NCBI GenBank assembly: GCA_037957365.1
Contig: JARHVA010001426.1
Span: forward strand, 1,197,501 to 1,261,500
Source of the DNA: Torreya grandis
Lineage: Eukaryota > Streptophyta > Pinopsida > Cupressales > Taxaceae
Direction of reading: 5' to 3'
Length of the DNA stretch: 64,000 nt
A program made the position numbers and the translations under genes. Numbering within the stretch: position 1 is the first letter of the stretch; every line of letters starts with the position of its first letter. The notes beneath the pieces were generated by a model, which did no database searches, had not been told where the DNA came from, and saw only the letters and a list, made by a program, of their open reading frames with translations. Positions 48,746-59,690 of the stretch are shown piece after piece.

Positions 48746-51403
48746 AAACTTGAAATAATCCTATTGCAAGAGTCAATATTTTTATTGAAGTATAAAATAT
48801 AAATTGATGAATATTGTGTGTTTGTTAATTATATTAATACCTAAAGGAATAAATAGTAAACCATCAACTTAATAAAAATACATAGAGACTAGAAGTGAAA
48901 TATACTCTATCAAGTATCATAAGTTGGTTAAGGCACCTACTGATTTGATATTTGAATTATCAAATAGAATAATAAAATTAATAATAAATTAAATAAAGTG
49001 GTCTAACAAAATGGTCTTTAAACTTAATCCCCCCTCCCCCCCCCCAAAAAAAATGTTCATTTTCAAAGGATATTAAAGTACAAATTTAACCTTCAACATT
49101 GTAGCTATTCAATCCCAAGTCTTAATTTTATTTTTCCCTATATAAACTATTTCTTCTTCCACATACTTCCACCATAATATACCCTTCAACTTCATACATG
49201 AAAATTTAAAATAATTGGGTTATTCCACACTCTCATACCTAAAGTGCTTACATAACTCAATGATAAATTAGTGATGTCTTTAGGACTCAAACTCCCTAAA
49301 TAACTAAGAGGGTTCAACTTTTGCTTACTAGTTATCCTTGTAATTACATGGATAAATCAATATTTAGGTTCATTAAATTTTTCCTATCCATCTTTGTTAT
49401 TAGGGACTTCTTATATGAATTTAACATTAATTTCATCATCTACCTTATTTTTATGTAGTCTCTGTAGCCTTTATATGGGCTTGTATATCCATCATAAATT
49501 CAAACAAGTTTACAAGGCTTGACACTCTTGGTGCTCTCCTAGTGAAAGTTGCTATGTGTGCCATTTGCAAAATATCAAAGATCACATAATACATATTATA
49601 CCCAAAAATCGTGATAGAATATGTCAGATCTAGTACTTTCTACCCATACTCAAATATGCAAAAAATAAACTATAGAACTCACCTACAAGGAAGAAACCTT
49701 GATTTGATGTTAAGTGATGTAGTCACGATTAGAGGTCTCAATGAAAAGATTCCTTAGAAAACATAACCTTCAAAATCATATATATAAAATAAGATGATAA
49801 AATGAAACAACAAATAAAATCTATTATATATTATATTTCAATGACTAGAAATAGAGCTTGCACACTCAATTATAATAATACTTGACAGATCCTTATTATC
49901 TCTTCCTATTAGCTTGTAGTATTTCTAAGTATACTTATTTAAAAAAATATTCATTATATCTATCTCAATATCATAAATTTATTGGCTCAAGCATAGGGAC
50001 ATGTTTATATAAGAACAAAATCAACATACCTATAATAATACTAAAAATCCCAATATCATCAATAAATATTTGTAACACATCTCTATACATCACAAACATT
50101 AAATGTACAATAGCATCCCAAGGCATCATAGTGCATTATAACATAATAAGCCATAACTTAATACACCATGAAGGGATTCTAAATGAATCCATACCAAAAT
50201 TATGTGATTCAAATAATTAAATAGAAATGGTTAGGAATTACAACAAATCATTACCCATAACATATCACAAGAATAAATGTGCCTAGAACAAGCTCTACAC
50301 AAGATCAACTATGAAGACAACACAAATTTATAATTTAATAACAACAATTTGAAACATGAGGATGCGCATAATACTTCTTGATTAATTATCCTCATATCTA
50401 TGTTTTTACACTGAACCAAATAAGGACATTCAAAAATGTTGCCGCAAAGCTTTGCAAATAACTATAAATAAGAACAAAAAATACATGCATCATCAAAGCT
50501 TCGAAAAAAATGAAATAAAAAATGCACATGAAATAATTATGAACAAATTATTAAAATTAAGGTTGCATGTGCAAAGGTTACAAAAACAACATAAATAAAC
50601 TTTACACAAATCAAGACTTGCATTAACTAAAAAAATGCTAGGTTGTACGAGTGGATCATTATGACATTTTGGTTTTAAAATACACAAAGAACATTCATGA
50701 GACTTGTAAAATAAGTGTTGAATCTACACATGGGTTACACGTTTATCATTATTTATCATGATGTTTTTATTTTAATTCATTTAAAGGAAGAACATATATT
50801 GTATTTGAGGTTAGGATTACAAATGTTTAAAAACTACACATTAAACCCTAAAAATTAGATCAATGGAGATAAGATTATTTGGAATATTAAATTGAATTAA
50901 AAATCATATGTCATTAACAAATATTGAAGGAATTTAAAAAAAACTATGACACCTATTGTATATTAGGCACCAAAATTAATTATGCATGTCTAGTCAATCA
51001 ATGTATGTAAGACATTACATACAATTTCACATACCATAGTGTCATACTCCATTTGTATAATATGGGATATATATAATTTTAATCCTCCATATTGTATAAA
51101 TTATATAACTTACACTATATACCAAATTAATAGAAAAGAGATTTACCCATCTAATTAAAGTTGATTACGGAGGGCTTTTATCTGAATTTGAAACATTAAA
51201 TTTTCTACACAAACTCAAACAAAATTTCATGTGGGTATACAATTTTTTTGTTGACTCAACTATAAATTATATGTTCTAAAGGTCTTTAACATTTAAATGA
51301 TAAACATCTAGAAGCAGATGATAGGTTTTAGTTGAAACTAAACCCTTTGAAACTCTATATAATAAAAATTAATTTGAATGAATAAAAATGCATGTGGGTT
51401 TTA
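48746..51403. other. AT-rich intergenic DNA, nothing recognised
   Basis: Includes a short C-run followed by an A-run near 49030-49055 and a 112-codon chance reading frame (49882-50220) with no recognisable motif. No RNA gene or element ends. Confidence 0.5.
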
Positions 51404-51408
51404 TAATC
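51404..51408 (+). repeat. G1 target site duplication, left
   Basis: TAATC, identical to 61724-61728 directly after the 3' LTR. Confidence 0.92.
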
Positions 51409-53440
51409 TTTAGAGTAAATTTTTACTCTACATTGCATTCAAATTTTCAGTCGAGCACTACAGTTTTGGTTCCCGCATACCTTGATCATAGCAGCAGATT
51501 TGGAGTAGAGTGCGGGTTCATTTTCCATCTAAGTGTCAAAGTGTAGTGGAGGCTACCAAGTGGCACAGTTTGAGCATGAGTTCTCTTTCCCCTTTTTCAT
51601 TTCCTTTGCTTTATTTTTGCCTAAGTGTTGCATTCAAGTGGAAGCCACCAAGTGTCACTTTTTGAGACATGGAGTTGGCCAGCTGGCATCGTCTGAGACA
51701 CTTTTCATAACTTTCAAGAAAGACATAGATCCCACCACGTATTTAATAGCAACTAAGCGGAATGCACTACGTGTCAGCATCTGCATCTCATTTTGGCAAC
51801 CATGTTTCATTTTATTTTTTGATAAAGATTTTCAACAGGCTAAGGAGCAGGATATAATAGAAGCCACCATGTGTCAGCATCTGAGAGACAGTCAGTTCAA
51901 CACCTAGGTTCAATGTTTTGTTTCAACATTTTGGTTCAATACTTCAATTAATGTGTAAATGGCATGCAGTGTTGAACCATTGAACCATTTTAATTCATTA
52001 GGCAGTTCAAGGGAGTGTCTCAAAAACCAAAGGGGTTTGCACCCTTTTGGAAGGTAGTAGGGCATTTATTCATTTTGATTAAGTGCCAAAAATGAGCGGA
52101 GGCTGCCAAGTGTCACTCTCTGAGACCCTCTTTACTCCATCCCTAGGAAAAGTAGAAGATGCCACATACCCTTAACTAAAGTAGTGGAAGATGCTACGTA
52201 TCTTCCTTGAAGCCGTGGAAGCCTCCATGTGTCGATGCTTGAGAGATCATATTCTAATTTCATTGCTAAATGAAGATTGTGGTGGGCCTCGGGTGTTACT
52301 CCAAAAGTCTGTGGAAGCTACCAAGTGTCACCACCCATAAGAGTCTAATATGTGTCCCAAATGATACTATAGAATAGCCAAAGAGAAGTGGAGACACCCA
52401 CGTGTATTTGATGAATCAGGCAGAAAGCACCAAGTGTCATTTTCTGGTGCCTTCTAAGTAATAAGAGGATTTTCAAGAAATTAGCTAAGTGTCCTCTCCC
52501 ATTTCAACATAACAGGGTGTTCCGTGTATCTGTAGCCAAAAAGTGAAATGGAGGGAAAATCAGTTAGAGTTAATTAAAGTAGATGGAATAGTTCACTGGG
52601 TAGATTTTTGGAGCCCCCAAGGCATTGAAAGCGCCATATATTTCTTCCTTGTGAGTTAAGGATGGAGAAGAATTGTGTGGGAAAGAGGATGATTGAAGGA
52701 GACATTCGGAGGCTATAAAAGAAGAAGAATGTAAAAAGAGGGGGGATTTTATAGTTTGAGACTTGCTAGAGTTTTTGGCCAGTAATGTCATTTGCTTTTG
52801 TCTCATTTTCTTGAATTGTAAATTTGATGTAACTGTGCATGTTTCTATGCCTTTTATGTGGCTAAATGAATTGAGAAGATTGAACTCTATGCCTTGGTTG
52901 ATATTATCTATGTCATTTGCAAAGGTAGTCTATACTGTAGATTTTCTAGAGTTGTGATTAGGAATGTCATTTACTTTTGTCTCATATTCTTGAGTTGGAA
53001 GGTTTACATAACTGTACGTGATTTATCTGCCTCTTATGTGATTGGAATATTCTTATAAGAAGATTGAACACTATGCCTTTGTTGATGTTTCTTGCGTCTC
53101 AGTGAAAGAAGCCTCTATTGTGAGCCTCTATTTCTATTATTTCAATCTTCTACATTGATCATGCACTTGTCTGCTCTTAAATGTAATTGAATCCTATATA
53201 TAGTTTCACTGTGCTCAGGTTAGGATTAGGATTACACTCAGGCGCATCGCCATAGTTAGGTTTTAATTCCTGCATTTGCATTTTTATTTAATTTCGTATC
53301 CATTTTCCCCCAAACACTTGATAAAATAGAAGAGACCAGCTTCTCTAAAATATAGAGGTTGTTTCAAGCTGCAATGTCCCACAACTTAAAACTTCCCATT
53401 GTTGATTGATTAGAATAAAGCACAATTTTAGCCATAAATA
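51409..53440 (+). repeat. G1 5' LTR with repeated GTGTC motif array
   Basis: 2032 bp. The terminal TG has mutated to TT. It contains about a dozen units shaped like GTGGAAGCYACCAAGTGTCAC spaced roughly 40-100 bp (for example 51645, 51865, 52106, 52224, 52321, 52428). In the 3' LTR two of these are CCACGTGTC. A TATA box lies at 52713-52720. Confidence 0.92.
52713..52720 (+). promoter_or_regulatory. G1 LTR TATA box
   Basis: CTATAAAA in GGAGGCTATAAAA, kept in the 3' LTR at 60993-61000. Downstream of the motif array, as expected for the LTR promoter. Confidence 0.65.
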
Positions 53441-53475
53441 GGTTTTTAGCACGCTGGGTAGGACCAGTCTTGAAG
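53441..53475 (+). promoter_or_regulatory. G1 primer-site region, tRNA not identified
   Basis: GGTTTTTAGCACGCTGGGTA follows the 5' LTR. It is not the Met-tRNA type seen in C1, N1 and C2, and I could not match it to a tRNA by eye. Confidence 0.4.
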
Positions 53476-53629
53476 TTTATTTTAAGACCGCATGAACCAG
53501 AGAGCTACGAGGAGTTGAAGCTATGGACCAGTCACCAGATCACAATCTACTACAAATCTAGGTATTCTTTTGCCACCTCTGGTAATTAGTCCAAGAAGAA
53601 GAGCTAACTAGTTTGTACCAGTACCAAAC

Positions 53630-55030
53630 ATGGGAGCCCCTTTGCCCCCAAGAAATTATGCAAGCTGGAACACTGGTAGTCCCTTAATCCTCCCAACACC
53701 ACCAGTTGTTTGGGATCCTATCCCAGTAAATACTCTAAAATCCCTACCCAAATTCAGTGGGCAAGACTCAAAAACACTTGTGGAACATCTTCAAGATGTA
53801 TCAGATGTCTGTGCCATACATGGTGTCACACAACAAAATGTGTCCCTAAGGTTGTTAGCAGCCTCATTTAAAGGGAAGGCTTTAGAATGGTATCAGTCTT
53901 TGACCCCAAATACCATATCTACATGGGACCAATTCGGATATCAGTTCTTTGAAATATTTATAGAGAAAGGTGATAAATCTTCTTTATTACAGCAGTTGAT
54001 CACCATTCAAAGGGGACCACAAGAGGACATGAATGACTTCAACACTAGATTCTAGAAAACTTGGGATAGAATCCCTATTGCAGCTAAACCACCACCTAGT
54101 ATGGCCATAGTGTTTTATCTCAAAGATTTGAATTTAGATATATCTATTATGATTCAGTCATTGGGGGGACACACTTTGCTAGTGGGTTATGAACTTGCGG
54201 TCAGAGCTGAGAATCATTTAATTGATGCTAGAAAGTTACCTCCAAGGCCCCCCATGCCTGTATTCCCATAAATTACCTTGCCCCTACCTCAAGAAGTTCC
54301 TAAAGCTATAAGCCCACCTATGACTATGTATACTTACCATCCATCATCTATGAAGCAACCGGTTCCTACTCAGTCATCTGAGATGGATGATATCAAGAAT
54401 ATGCTAAGGACATTCTCCAATGCGCTGATTAATATAAAGAGGTATCAAAATACTTTCCATAAGCCTCCTTATCAAGGCTATCAAGGAAACAAGTTTTCAT
54501 CCCAACCAAACCAATATCAAGGCCCTCCAAGACAAACTAACCATCAACCAACAAATCAATTGGTTGCAGTTCCCACACCCTCACAGACCATTCCTCCCAA
54601 CTCAAATAGGGAGATGGTTCTAGGTCAGAATAATTATGTAGATGATACTAATGCTTGGTGTTTCCCTTGCAATGATGCTCACACACCTAGAGATTGTCCT
54701 ATGGGTAATCTACAACAAAGGGTGGCTGAGCAGAGAAGAATGGATGGTCAGTTTGCTAGTACCAATAATAGTCAAGCCTACCAATCTCTTGGCATGCAGA
54801 ATTTAGTTCTAGTGGCTCAGATGCAAGGAATGTCCTTGGAACAAGAGGAAGAAATAGCCCTGAAACATGCTTTGTTCTCATGGGTTGAGGATGAAGAAGT
54901 AGTTTTCTTGAATGAAGCATCTACCTCCCAAAGGCCAGTAATGCAATCTGATTATTACACTAGATCAAAGAGGAGGATGGTGGAGCAGCCCAAGATTGTA
55001 AGTGGTCAAGTCAAGAATAATCCTCCACCT
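53630..55030 (+). pseudogene. G1 gag relic
   Basis: ATG at 53630 (MGAPLPPRNYASWNTG). The frame has PKFSGQDSKTLVEHLQD, FKGKALEWYQSL, WDQFGYQFFEIF and QRGPQEDMNDFNTRF, the standard helical Gag blocks. After a TAG (about 54053) it continues with AVRAENHL. After a TAA (54269-54271) come a Pro/Gln-rich stretch with NQYQGPPRQTN repeats and a single CFPCNDAHTPRDC knuckle (CX2CX4HX4C, complete). C-terminal part: SLEQEEEIALKHALF. Only two stops interrupt 1.4 kb. Gag forms the particle and packages RNA. Confidence 0.88.
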
Positions 55031-55990
55031 TAGGGGAAAAATAATGCTACTGTTAGACAAGAAGTGCCTCAGCTGGTACGAGATCAAGAGATTCCTACCC
55101 AGATTTAAGAAAAAATGAGGTATCCCTATTACCAAAAAACTTAGTCCTTTTGATTGATCAATGTAGTAGACCAATTAAAAAGGACTCCAACACAAGTATC
55201 GATATGGGATATCTTGGCTATTCCTAAATAAAATACACTACTACAAGAATCTCTGTAAGGGTAAGTAGTGCCTGAAGGTGCTGTTACCAAGAAAGGACTT
55301 GATGGAAAGGAAAAGTTTAAAGATACGGTTCCTCCAATGACAATAGCCTTCATGAACAATGTAGCACAAGTAAGTAAATCCAAGCCAGAGCCTTTCTATT
55401 TGACTCTGATAGTTGGAAAGAAACTCCTGCACAATGCATTGATATATTTAGGAGCTAGTACAACTGTGATGCCCAAGTAAATAGCTGATGCTTTGAAAAT
55501 AAAATATGAACCACTTGCAAAGGGAGTTATGTAGCTAGATGGAAAAATAGTGCAAACCATAGGGAGAATTAAAAAACTCCCCTTGTAGTGATACACATGT
55601 CTCAGCATAGTGGTCAACCAAGATACAGTTGTCATAGATATCCCTCTTATCTTTGGTTTATGTTTATCCAGAGACTTTACAACAAAAATAGGAGGATATA
55701 TGTCTCTTGACTGGTCTCACCTCATCCTGAGAACCTGATATGGTTCAAAAATAAAAATACTATCCGAACCACTTTCCAAGGACCTTGTCACCAATGAACC
55801 AACAAAAAGATTAGAAGCAGATCATGCCATGATAAATAAAGAATAAATAATTTTTGTCGAAGAACTAGGAGACTAGACTGAGCATGATCAAGAAGAAGAA
55901 AACAACCAGTTGTTGGCTATGATGCATAGCGACCCATATGGGAACTATGACTCTATTGGTTTGGGCACATATGTCATTTTTGATGAGGAT
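55031..55990 (+). pseudogene. G1 protease region relic
   Basis: The protease core is at 55268-55480: KPEPFYLTLIVGKKLLHNAL then IYLGASTTVMPK. Gypsy proteases have DSGAS here; both Asp and Ser are changed (TAT, TTA), so the active site is lost. About a dozen stops surround it, including a TAG-TGA pair near 55588. The linker to 55990 is acidic and also interrupted. Confidence 0.72.
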
Positions 55991-55993
55991 TAG

Positions 55994-56425
55994 GTGATCC
56001 CAAATGTTATAAGGGAAGAGGTACCTACTGCTCAAGATTCAGAGATCTGGACATTGAATTTTGATGGGGCTAGAAGTAAACATGGTGTTGGAGCAAGAAT
56101 TTATCTTACTGCTCCAAATGGTGGTAAAATTTTAAGGGCTATTCGATTCAAATTTGATTGCACCAATAATGATGCGGAGTATGAATATTTAGTACATGGG
56201 CTCCTGTTAGCCAAGAAAAAGGGAATAAAAAATCTAAAAGTAAAAGGAGATTCAAAATTAGTAGTAAAGCAAATACGGGAAAAGGCAACAGCTAAGAATG
56301 TGAGAATGAGATCTTATAGGCATAGGATTTGGGATTTGATAGAAGATTTTGAAGCTTTCAATATTTATATAATCCCTAGAAGTCAAAACTCTGAGGCTGA
56401 CAGGATGGCCCAGATTGGCTCATAG
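55994..56425 (+). pseudogene. G1 plant-type (archaeal-like) RNase H domain
   Basis: Open for 143 codons. Motifs in order: LNFDGARSKHGVGARI (catalytic Asp, 56063), NNDAEYEYLVHGLLLAKKKG (Glu, 56177), LKVKGDSKLVVKQI (Asp) and RSQNSEADRMAQIGS (Asp). All four acidic residues of the DEDD site are kept. This is the RNase HI type found in plant genomes and as the extra RNase H of Tat elements, not the ordinary gypsy RNase H. It lies before the RT, between protease and RT. It would degrade RNA in RNA-DNA hybrids. Best preserved enzyme of G1. Confidence 0.87.
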
Positions 56426-56742
56426 TTTTACCCAACAACTAGCCTATTGGTTAACAATGAGTTAGTAAAAGTTATAGTGAGGCCGACCATCCCAGACAAT
56501 GATGAAAATTGGCAAGTGTTTGAAAATGATACTTAGGTAGTATCTTTCTTACAACAATCAGATGAGTTTGTTTTCAATTTCAAACTAAAATTGAAGAGGC
56601 ATATGGTGATCAAATTATAGAATTAAGGACTAATAAGCTCCCCAAGGGATTGATCACCTTAGAAAACTTGTTTGACCCAAAGGATGTAATCCTAGAAAAG
56701 AAAAGGTTTTAGGTAGATAAAGCAAACTATTCTGAAGTAGAG

Positions 56743-57680
56743 GTGAGTGACGGGAAAAGGCTAAAAGTTGAGAATTCTGCAACTAAGGATGAGAAGGAAA
56801 TATTAATCGAATTATGCCAGAGATATGATAGAGTCATAGCTTGGAGCTATGAAGACCTTCATGGATATAATAGAGACATTATCCAACACACGATAGAATT
56901 GACTGAAGGGTCCAAACCCATTAAATAGAAACAGAGGCCAATAAATCCAAGGATTGAGCGTCTAATGGTAGATGAGTTACAAAAACTTTTAGATTCAAAA
57001 ATAATATTTCCAATCAAGCACTCAACTTGGGTATCAAATCTAGTCTTAGTTAGGAAAAAGAATGGAGATGTAAGACTGTGTGTAGATTTCAGAGATCTAA
57101 GACCACTATCCCTTGCCCTCCATGGAAAAAATTCTACAAACTATGGCTAGATCAAAGAGGTTCTCTTTACTAGATGGTTTCTTTGGATACAATCAGATTT
57201 GGCTAGCTGAGGAAGACCAGTACAAAACTGCTTTCACTACCAAATGGGGAACATTTGCCTACGTGAAGATGCCATTCAGCTTATCAAATGTAGGAGCCAC
57301 CTTTCAACCAGCTATGGATATAGCCTTTGGTGAACTTATAAATAAGGTCATTCTGGTCTATCTAGATGACCTCACTATTTTCTCAAAAAATACTGATGAC
57401 CATTTTGATCATTTAGAATCTATCTTCAAGAAATGTCAGGATTTTGTGATATCATTAAATCCCAAGAAATGTATTTTTATTGTACCTTAGGGTAAATTTT
57501 TGGGGCACATAGTATCTAAGGAAGGGGTTTCTATAGATCCTGAGAGAATCACAGCTATAATGGACCTACCTCTTCCAGTAAATAAAAAGGCAGTCTAGTC
57601 CTTTTTAGGGAAGATCAATTTTGTCAGTAAATTCATATCTAATTTTGTAGGCTTGGTTAGACCAATGACACTCTTGCTAA
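56743..57680 (+). pseudogene. G1 reverse transcriptase relic
   Basis: Two frames. The first (to about 57105) has VIAWSYEDLHGYN, IIQHTIEL, the DELQKLLDSKIIFPI block, WVSNLVLVRKKNGDVRLCVDF and RDL. A frameshift near 57105 is followed by PSMEKILQTMARSKRFSLLD, GYNQIWLAEEDQYKTAF and YLDD at 57359-57370, then FLGHIVSKEGVSIDPERI. Between the RNase H (56425) and this point, about 56426-56742, the frame is broken but protein-like. Function would be cDNA synthesis; this copy is dead. Confidence 0.9.
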
Positions 57681-58301
57681 AAAAAACCGGGTCTTCAAAT
57701 GGACTACAAAAGGGAAGCAAGCCTTTGAAGAGGTCAAGAAGGCTATCTAAGTAGCCCCAGTGCTTAGGAACCCAAATTTTTCCAAGCCCTTCGTAATGTA
57801 TGTCTATGGAGAAGAGTCAAGTATTGCTGATGTATTGACTCAAAAGAATGACAGGCAAAAGGAGGAGCACCCAATAGCTTTTTTCTCAAGGAATCTCAGA
57901 GATTACGAGACTAGGTATAATTTTGTGGAAAGATAAGCCTATTCCATGGTAAAACCCTCAAGAAATTTAGGCATATGATATTAGGGAACAAAATTATGAT
58001 ACTTGTGGCTCACCCAAGTGTCATGGAATACATCATGGAGGGTGAGATAACTAAGAAAAAAGCCAATTGGATCACTAAGATCCTTGAATATGATGTAGAG
58101 GTTAGACACACCAAGATAGTCAGAGGTAGGGGTCTATGCCAATATATAACCCAAGAGCTTGAAAAGATGTTACCTGAGGAAGTAGATTCAGAAGAGGAGA
58201 TGGAGACGGTGCTAAAGTTACAAGAGGTTGATCAGGAATCCTGGGTCATAATCAAGATTCAATTTATGAAAAATAGGGTTTATCTGAGAGAACTCCCTTA
58301 A
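57681..58301 (+). pseudogene. G1 degenerate gypsy RNase H (tether-like)
   Basis: Follows the RT after a frameshift at the A-run near 57680. FKWTTKGKQAFEEVKKAI, SKPFVMYVYGEESSIADVLT, HPIAFFSRNLRDYETRY and a decayed YSMVK. Then a new open stretch has KANWITKILEYDVEVRHTKI. Where gypsy RNase H has Asp in the first strand (TDAS-like), the sequence has MYVYGEES. Loss of the first Asp in the original RNase H alongside an intact second RNase H is the expected pattern after RNase H duplication. Confidence 0.72.
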
Positions 58302-59489
58302 AACAAGAGGAGATATTATAGGGTACAAGGAGTTCATTTTGTTTTAATTGAACAAGTCCTTTTCAAAAGAAATTCTGATGGAAAGTTGTTAAGATGTGTA
58401 GAGCAGGCTGAAGCTAAGAGGATACTACACGAAATGCATCATGGAATATCAGGGGGGCATTTTTTTGCAAAGACCATAGCCATAAAGATAAGTGAGGTAG
58501 GGTATTTTTGGCCTACTTTATTTGTGGATTGTTATCAGCGGGTTAGAAAATGTCAATCCTGCCAGTATTATATGGGGATGAGGAGGAATGCAGCCATGCC
58601 CCTTAGTCCTATAGTTGTGGATGAGCCTTTTGATCAATGGGGTCTTGACTTCATTGGAATGATAAATCTAGTGTCTAGCATGGGTCACAAATGGATATTA
58701 ACTTCCACAGACTATTTCACAAGATGGACTGAGGCAGTCCCACTTAAAGAAGCAATAGAGAATGTGATCCTAGATTTTCTAGGGGGTATCACTACTCACT
58801 TTGGGGCTCCTCACACCATCATTTCAGATAATGTTAGAGCATTGTTGGGGTCTAAAGTATCTGAATTTGCCTTGAGACATGAAATATATCTGAAAACTTC
58901 ATCTAAATATTATCCTCAAGGTAATGGTCTGGCAGATTCAACCAACAAGAACCTGATAAGACTCATCAAAAGAGTAGGGGCTGATCATCACAAAGAATGG
59001 CATAAAGTGGTTAATCTAGCACTATGGGTTGATAGAATCATGCCCAAGCAGGTGATCAAAATGTCTCCATATGAATTAGTATATGGAAAGTCCATCATGA
59101 TTCCCCTAAGCTTGGAAATCCCTGCTCTCTAGCTGATCAAACAAATTTAGATTGAAGAAAATGGCCCCATGCAGGTCAGACTCGCAAAACTTTTGGAAGT
59201 TCAGGAAAAGAGGGATATAGCCCATGATTCATTGATCAAGCATTAGGGAATGGTTAAGGACTGTTTTGATAAAAGAACTTTGAATCCTAATTTTGAAGTG
59301 GGCTCGATTGTTTTGAAATGGGATGCAATGGCCGCAAAGCTAGGTCAGCATACCAAATTTGAAGCACTATGGACTGGCCCGTATAAAATTCACGTGTGCA
59401 AGCAGAAGAATTTTTTCAAGCTAGAGTCGATGGAAGGAGAATTTGAAGAAATTCCTATAAATGGAATCTATTTGAAACATTTTGATTGA
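58302..59489 (+). pseudogene. G1 integrase relic with GPY motif
   Basis: The zinc region has ILHEMHHGISGGH and CQSCQ. The core has FDQWGLDFIG (Asp), TIISDNVRALLG (Asp) and QGNGLADSTNKNLI, where the catalytic Glu of the usual AE-TNK motif is Asp. The core is open from 58386 to 59132. Two TAG stops and one more TAG lead to a C-terminal open stretch (59250-59489) with ALWTGPYKIHV, the GPY/F motif. No chromodomain follows; the frame ends with TGA at 59489. Confidence 0.9.
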
Positions 59490-59690
59490 CTTGGGTCTTT
59501 CATGTATTATAGTTAAATAATTTCCCTTTCTCGCATTATTTTTCTATTGTTTTCCCACCTTTTTGTTAAATAAGTGTTTTAAACATATGTCGATGGCTCT
59601 TTGGAAGCTGTAATTTTCAAAATTTTGATCTAGTGGGAGGTGGAGTTTTCTTTTTGAGCAGGCTCAAAAGTCTTGAGGGTCACCAGTAAC
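59490..59690 (+). other. G1 3' untranslated region with purine tract
   Basis: The best polypurine run, AGTGGGAGGTGGAG (59632-59645), lies 45 bp before the LTR; the bases just before the LTR (TCACCAGTAAC) are not purine-rich. The LTR start is fixed by the target duplication, so this spacing is unusual or the tract has decayed. Confidence 0.5.

Noticed and set aside
49882..50220. 112-codon plus-strand reading frame
   Set aside because: Ile/Ser/Tyr-rich composition typical of AT-rich chance frames, no motif, no partner elsewhere in the window.
57975..58301. Separate small gene in G1
   Set aside because: It is the C-terminal part of the gypsy RNase H region in the same frame as the integrase that follows.
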